Assembly (NCBI RefSeq): GCF_020497125.1
Contig: NC_059073.1
Coordinates: forward strand, 139,881,012-139,945,011
From: Mauremys mutica
Taxonomy: Eukaryota > Chordata > Testudines > Geoemydidae
Length of the DNA: 64,000 bases
Direction: 5' to 3'
The notes under the pieces are model-generated. The model was not told where the DNA came from. It did not search any database and worked only from the letters and a program-made list of their open reading frames with translations. Shown piece after piece: positions 58,183-64,000 of this stretch (positions within the stretch are counted from its first letter, which is position 1; each line of letters begins with the position of its first letter). Position numbers and translations under genes: made by a program.

Positions 58183-58973
58183 CATGTTTGAATCACTTGC
58201 GGATCTAACTTTACTAACACAAAAAGCTTCCTAATTCCCATGAGCCAATAGATCTACAATATGTGATTATGAGCCAGTTTTCTTTCTCCCGTGCATGTGA
58301 ATCAATAAAATAGGCAGCTGCTTTTAAACTCCCTCTACGGGGATAAGGTAACAACAGGGCCAGCTCCAGGGGCCAAGAGACAAGCAGGCCAACAACTTCC
58401 CCTACCAGCACAGTGTCACCTATACACACAGATACAGAGCCAAACGCTCCATGTGACTGCCCGAGCCAGAAAGAACACAGCTTCCTTGTCAAATCGAAAA
58501 GTGAAATCTGCAGCACTGGCAGTCAGCAAAGCTATCCTTCGGACTTGTAAGCAGAGCAACTTTAATCCAGGTGTCATGGAGAGAGAGAAATTTATGGCAC
58601 CCACCAAGTCATTTATTTTTCATGGCGTCGCTTTTCTGACCGTAACTACATTTTAAATGGTAACAGAAGAGAGCTGGTGAGGTTGTTAAATTAAAATGAA
58701 AAAAGCCCCATGGCTTCTTTTCCCTCCTTCACTGACCAAACATGTTAAAAGTACTAGAACTGATGTAGAAATAACAAGCAACGAAGAAATTTCATCATGC
58801 CTTATCTATGGTGGCTGCCAAACAATATGGTACCATCTGCACCTATCTAATTTTAGCAAGAAACAATGACTAACAGAGAGTTAGCGCACCAGTAGGAGTT
58901 GTGGGGTGGGAGGATTAACAATAGTTATTCCAGCACTGACTGAGCCTATTGTATATAAAGACTGGAGCTAGCA

Positions 58974-59073
58974 GGCCAAATTCTGATCTCACTGGCACCA
59001 GTTTACACTGATGAAGCTCCACTGACATCAGAATTACTCCTGATTTACACTCAGGTGAGATCAGAATCAAGCC
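58974..59073. repeat. palindromic MITE, 100 bp, two-ended
   Basis: ggccaaattctgatctcact is mirrored by 'gtgagatcagaatcaagcc'. 'ggcaccagtttacactg' mirrors 'cctgatttacactcagg' loosely. Best copy of its family here, used to recognise 7141-7255. Confidence 0.8.
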
Positions 59074-59148
59074 TATTTGGCACCAGGCCAGCTTCTGCTC
59101 TCTGTTGTTGTAGTCAGTCCAGATTTATAAACAGTGTAAAGGGACAAC

Positions 59149-59172
59149 ATCCCCCCCCCCCCACACACACAC
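59149..59172. repeat. C12 then (CA)n tract
   Basis: Twelve C followed by alternating AC. Low complexity. Confidence 0.85.
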
Positions 59173-59744
59173 CCCTCCAGTCTGTTCCTTAAATCTTACA
59201 GAACCTCTCACTTTCATCTCTGCATGTGTGTTGTTGAAAGCCCTATTGAGAATTTTGCACTCTGCTCCGTGTGTTTTGATTTCAAACTGATACTACAAAA
59301 TTCTACATTCATTACTCGTCTTTCAGTCAACCAAATGGCATTGTTGCTCTTTAACCCACTCCCTGCTCCTTCAGCCACCACCCTCATCACAGCTCATCTT
59401 GGCGCAAGAACCTTCTCCTCTGCAGTGCTTAGCATCTGGACCTCACATCCATTGGTAGGCAATTGAAAGCATCCCTTTTTCTCCATTGCCACTCTCTCCT
59501 TTGTCATTTACATATTATCTAATTCTGCAAGGCATTTGGGAATGCAGTCCGTATGGAAGGAACTATGTACAAAACCTGCATTGTAATGTATCCCATTTCA
59601 TGGTAAGTTTGCTGAATTTCTATAGTATGTATACAAATAAAAAAGGTCCAAAAGGGACCAAGAACCACCACTTGGGGGACACACAGAATATTTCACTACT
59701 CAAAGTAGTGTCATTAATTAAAGATATAATGCAACCCCTTCTCA

Positions 59745-59835
59745 GTTAGGGAGGCATTATCTCCATTGTACAGTGGAGATAACAGACAGTAAGTGACTTC
59801 CATAAGATCACACAGTACATCAGGCATAGGAACAC
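59745..59835 (-). repeat. MIR-type SINE fragment, antisense
   Basis: 'ggcattatctccattgtaca', 'gacagtaagtgacttccata', 'agatcacacagtacatcagg'. Diverged antisense core. Confidence 0.6.
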
Positions 59836-60440
59836 ACAAAGGTACACTTTCCTGAAGCTTTGGTGGGAAGTTCGAAAGTCTAGGCCACACACATGCACCT
59901 CTACATACCTACCTACTTCAAGGGATATTGACAAAGAGAGGGAGGAAAATCAGGAAGGAAGGAGGTAAAGAATACAGATACTGTTCTATTATCCTATTGA
60001 CGGCCAAGGGTTAAAGTCATCCAATAAAACAAATCAAAAGAGGGAGTTGCCTACTATGTTTGGTCCTCGGACAACAAAGAAAGAAAATAATTGTGGGGAG
60101 TTAGATGGGCTTTAATAGTCAGTGCTCAGAAGATACTGTCTGCTTCTCTGAGGATGATTTAGAGGCATGTTCACTCACCTTTCTAAAACTGAAACATCCA
60201 GAGTTCCTATATAAGTCAAAAACGTTAGAGAGGATAAGAGAAGCAGATGCAGAGGGGCTACTGCAAATCAATAACCTGAATGAAGGAATCAAAGCTGAAG
60301 GTGTAGTTCCTAGTTTATGTGCACACATACAAAAGAGATGCACCTGTACAGTCTTTCTGGAAAATGATGCCCTCGCAGGCACATGCTAAGCAATAGCTTG
60401 CACTTACAGAGAACCTTTCATTCTGAAGAATTACAAGATG

Positions 60441-60519
60441 GGGGATTCACAAAGGTAATTAGGCATCTAGCTCCCACTGAAATCAACGAGTTAGGCACTT
60501 AAACTGTTGTGAATCCCTC
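60441..60519. repeat. palindromic MITE ('ggattcacaa' ends)
   Basis: ggggattcacaa (60441-60452) is mirrored by 'ttgtgaatccct' (60507-60518), with one mismatch. 'ggcatctagctcccactgaa' is mirrored imperfectly by 'gagttaggcactt'. Confidence 0.75.
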
Positions 60520-61060
60520 CCCAAGTGCCTTGCTGATTTTATATAGATTGGGATCACTCATCTACCAATGGAAGTATGGCCACCTATACAACGGAATGTG
60601 AGATACATTCCCTGCAAAGCCACACAACAGATCGAGAGAGGAAAGCACAGAGGGTGGAGGAATGCATTGGACACCCTACTTTAATTATTCATCTGTAATA
60701 GCTCTTGCCTTTGTTTACTTCTCACTTCTATCCAGTCTACCAGCCATGCTATTGTGATGCCTCAATGCCAATTCCCCTACCCTACGTCCTTTTTTTTTTT
60801 GGCATAGGGCTTTTTTGTTTAAAGAGTACCAAGCAAGAAAAAAAAATCCCCAGTGTTAGAGTTGATTGGCTCCTGGTATGATCTGTGGCAACAATCATAT
60901 ATTTTGTCTAATTAAGATGAGGCTGTTGCTTCTTTCCGGGTTTCATGAATACAGAATTTATTGATGTAACATTACACAGCATTTTAGAGTGAAAAAATAT
61001 AGCTGGCACAGAAGCCTAAGGCATCCTCCGCTGAAAATTGGAAAATACACTAATAGAGAT

Positions 61061-61843
61061 TGTCCGGGTTCCCTCCCCTCTCTAAACTCTAGGGTAGAGA
61101 TGTGGGGACCTGCATGAAAGACCCCTTAAGCTTATTTCTACCAGCTTAGGTTAAAACATCCCCAAGGCACAAATTCTTCCTTGCTCTTGGACAGTATGCT
61201 GCCAGCACCAAATGAGTTAGACAAAGATTCAGGAAAAGGACCACTTGGCGTTCCTGTTTCCCCAAAATATCCCCCCAAGCCCTGCACCCCCTTTCCTGGG
61301 GAGGCTTGAGAGTAACCAAGGTGAGCACAAACCAGACCCTTGGGTTTTTAGGATGCTAAAAACCCCAATCAGATTCTAAAAAAACCCAGAACTTTATTAT
61401 AAAGAAAAAGAAGCATCTCTGTAAAATCAGGATGGAAGGTAATTTACAGGGCAATCAGATTCAAAACACAAAGGATTTCCCCTCTAGGCAAAACTTTAAA
61501 GTTACAAAAACCAAGGATAAACCGCCCTCTTAGCACAGGGAAAATTCACAAGCTAAAACAAAAGATAATCTAACACATTCCCTTGCTATTACTTACTATT
61601 TCTGTAATATTAGATGTTTAGTTCAGATATGGCTTAGAGAGCTGTATTTTCCCTGTCCTGGTTCCTTGCTGACCCAGAGAGAACACAAAGGAACACAAAA
61701 CAAAAACCTTCCCCCACAGATCTGAAAGTATCTTCTCCCCTTATTGGTCCTTTTGGTCAGGTGCCAACCAGGTTATTTGAGCTTCTTAACCCTTTACAGG
61801 TAAAGGAGGGATTTATGCTACCCTTAGCTGTATGTTTCTGACA
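61061..61843 (-). mobile_element. solo LTR, 783 bp, with perfect 5-bp TSD
   Basis: It runs from TGTCCGGGTTCC to 'tttctgaca', flanked by gagat on both sides (61056-61060 and 61844-61848). A poly(A) signal AATAAA lies on the minus strand at 61398-61393, so transcription is read right to left. The U3-like right side has 'aaccctttacaggta' and 'ccttattggtccttttggtc'. No second LTR or internal gag, pol or env is present, so this is a solo LTR left by recombination. I remember related repeats from turtle genomes. Whether it is an endogenous retrovirus or a Gypsy-type element cannot be settled from an LTR alone. Confidence 0.92.
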
Positions 61844-61924
61844 GAGATGGATTGAATTTCAGATAAGCATCCATGCCTCTCACTAAGCCCAGAGGTGGTA
61901 ACCCAGGGAAGCATGTGCTTCAGG

Positions 61925-62012
61925 CCATCCCTGTTCAGCAAAGCACTGTAAACACATGCTTAAGTCTCAGTGATTTCCTGAATAGGGAATGCTTCCCTGA
62001 ATTGAGACCCAT
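61925..62012. repeat. palindromic MITE, diverged
   Basis: 'tgttcagcaaagcactgtaa' and 'acacatgcttaagtctcagt' on the left, with 'gaatgcttccctgaattgag' on the right. Family of 58084. Confidence 0.6.
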
Positions 62013-62989
62013 GTTTGGGGAGGTCAAATCCAACACCAGCTCATTCACTCCGCAAGGATACTGCAATGTTATAATGGTGCCAAAGCCAAAGCACTAGTTT
62101 ATTGTAGTACACATCATTTAAAAGCTACTACTTTCCTCAAGCTCAGCAACATCACATGCAGTTGGAACCGCTATGTCACTATTGATCAAGTTACTCCGCT
62201 ATGGACTGAGTAACGAGGGCCACCCCTTGCTGCATCAGTGGCAACCGTTCAGCCTCATACTGTCAGGGGAGGAAATGTGGTTGCCAACAAGTCCTAGGGC
62301 AGCTTCCATTTACAGCTGACCTTATAGCTCATTCCTGTGAGGAGCTTCAGCATCATCACATCCAACTGACAAATGGGTAAGCTAAGATACGGTGTCACTT
62401 GGTTCTGGTGCAGGCAGTGGAATCCAGGAGTTCTGCTTCTGACTGAAACCATTTCCCTTCTGGTAGCTGCACATCTGTCCCACATATGTAGCATTTGCTT
62501 ATCTCTCTACCAGAACTATAACAAGTCAGATAAGCCAATGGGACACTTCTGAAAAATACACACAAAAAGAGTCTATTTGGGCAGCTAAGGTTCCCTAACT
62601 CAGTTGCCTTGGATGCTGGACAGCTTAATTTTTTTTTAAACCATGAAAGCATTAAACAAGAGAAACTAAAAGGGGTTTTCAAGAAGATAATTACAATCAC
62701 TTTATAGATTCCTATCAAATTGCAGGTCTGGTTCCAGGACTATATAGAAATATACCAAAAGAAATATAGAAACATTCCCCTACGTGATACTATTTAGTTA
62801 TAGAGCTTTCTTTTATGGCCAGTTCTTGGGTGAAGAGAAGGAACTCCCAGTTCTCATTAGTTGTTTCACATATTTCTCCTGCTAAACTCTGGAACCTTTA
62901 GCTTCTTTAACCCATGCTGACTCATCCTTAAAGAACAGAGCATGTGACCAACTCTGCCATTAAACGTCACAACCATAATGTAGACCTAA

Positions 62990-63117
62990 TCCCTGATTCT
63001 GCATTCATTTTTGCATGTTCATAACCTTAAGCACATGAGCATCTCATGGACATTGATGGGAACTCTCATGTGCTTAAGTTTAAGCATGTGCATAGGTGTT
63101 GGCAGGATCATAGCCTA
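62990..63117. repeat. palindromic MITE ('cttaagcacatgag' arms)
   Basis: cttaagcacatgag (63026-63039) is exactly complementary to 'ctcatgtgcttaag' (63065-63078). Outer parts 'gattctgcattcattttt' and 'ggcaggatcatagcc' resemble the usual terminal words. Same family as 58084. Confidence 0.8.
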
Positions 63118-63164
63118 GGACAAAATTTTCAAGAATTTTGAGTGCTCAACTGGAGGCTCTCCTA

Positions 63165-63254
63165 GGGCCTGATTTTTTCAACATTTTGAGCACCCACAAT
63201 TACACCTTATGTCATTTGAAGCTGCAGTGCTGAGCACTTCTGAAAATCAAGCCC
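63165..63254. repeat. palindromic MITE ('gggcctgatttt' ends)
   Basis: 'gggcctgattttttcaac' is mirrored by 'ttctgaaaatcaagccc', and 'ttttgagcacccacaa' by 'gcagtgctgagcac'. Two-ended copy. Confidence 0.75.
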
Positions 63255-64000
63255 AAAGGATCCATTTGGGCAGCTAAGATAGTGAGCAATACACACCTTT
63301 GGCTTTCCTTGACAACTATCTTGATTGTCTCAGCTGGCATTCAACCATCGTGAATACAGTTACAATCCTTAAATCTAATCCTTAGAGCTTCTGATAGAAC
63401 TCTGTTTACCCATCTCCATTTTCTGGTTCCTCCTGGCTCAAGTTACATATATGCTATTTCAAATGCAATGAACCTTTTTAACTCAACGTGACAGTCAATG
63501 GTAATAGCATTAAGATATGAGTGTTTATATAATTTCAGCAACAGTGTGCATGGTACTTGAAGAAACAATATGATATGGTTTTGCCTTGAAGAATTTACAG
63601 TCTAAGGGGCCCAATTCCACAAACCTGACTCATGTGAGTAGCTCCCATCAGAGTTAAAAAGAAAAAAAAAAATCTTCCATACAAAACGCCAAGGATCCTG
63701 AACTGTATAATGGAAGCTGACTGCAACTTTGATTAGAGAGAGGTAATTATCTCTCTCCATCATGATGACCTGAAGTGGCACCCCGCCCCCAAATCCAGAA
63801 GCATCCAACTCTAGGAAAGTTTGAATTTGGATCTACGGTTTGGGCTTATGTCATGTACACACACAAGTACAGACCCAATAGACATGGACAGCATTTATTA
63901 TCAGAAATATAAGATGACACCACTCTTCAATGTTTGATGCGTTACTTTGCATAAGGTCACTGAGAACGTATCACCTTCTGTTGCAGCCTATTAGGAACTG

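Noticed and set aside
1..64000. CRISPR array, bacterial operon, phage or plasmid content
   Set aside because: No regularly spaced direct repeats with unique spacers and no prokaryotic gene density. The regular repeats present are microsatellites and vertebrate transposons.
1..64000. tRNA or other structural RNA genes
   Set aside because: tRNA-like box words occur only within degraded MIR-type SINEs. No cloverleaf-capable intact copy was seen by eye.

Overview
This window looks like gene-poor vertebrate nuclear DNA, most likely from a turtle (a crocodilian is the main alternative). The evidence is the repeat content. There are at least nine CR1 LINE fragments, several still showing recognisable ORF2 protein and the characteristic 3' end ('tctatgattctat' or antisense 'catagaat...ggaagg'). 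There are many MIR/CORE-type tRNA-SINE copies, short palindromic MITEs built around 'gaagtcaatgg' or 'agctgg(t)...accagct' cores, hAT MITEs with 8-bp target duplications, and LTRs with chelonian-like ends. No open reading frame can be defended as a host protein-coding exon. I saw no tRNA, rRNA, CRISPR or bacterial-type operon. Species and family names rest on recollection of repeat families, because nothing could be searched.

Layout. 1-11 kb: a 211-bp hAT MITE with perfect 8-bp TSD at 799-1009, SINE fragments, AT-rich 'ttttgaaa' repeats, and otherwise unassigned sequence. 11-19 kb: SINEs, an unassigned 153-codon open frame (11447-11908, minus), and two sense CR1 3' pieces (15047-15665 and 17588-18017). 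19-27 kb: LTR-like sequence, large compound microsatellites, an antisense CR1 carrying endonuclease plus early RT sequence joined directly to its 3'UTR (22085-23625), an LTR-like block at 25132 and a mariner-like element inside an older MITE (26397-26921). 27-41 kb: MITEs, a perfect 51-bp inverted repeat (33724-33848), and a nested stack at 35.6-37.65 kb in which an old CR1 is split by an LTR and then by a hAT MITE. 41-53 kb: an LTR inside a SINE, a CR1 inside a SINE that also holds a perfect 47-bp tandem duplication, and two hAT insertions near 51-52 kb. 53-64 kb: a direct repeat pair, another CR1 3' end, two LTRs (the one at 61061-61843 has a perfect 5-bp TSD), and palindromic MITEs.

There is no pathway or operon to describe. 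What the window records is layered transposon insertion: CR1 and SINE copies are oldest, and hAT MITEs, mariner-like elements and LTRs cut into them. I did not find a convincing new biological system. The strongest unexplained structure is the perfect 51-bp inverted repeat at 33.7 kb, followed by the 54.3/55.05 kb direct repeat pair and the unassigned open frame at 11.5 kb.
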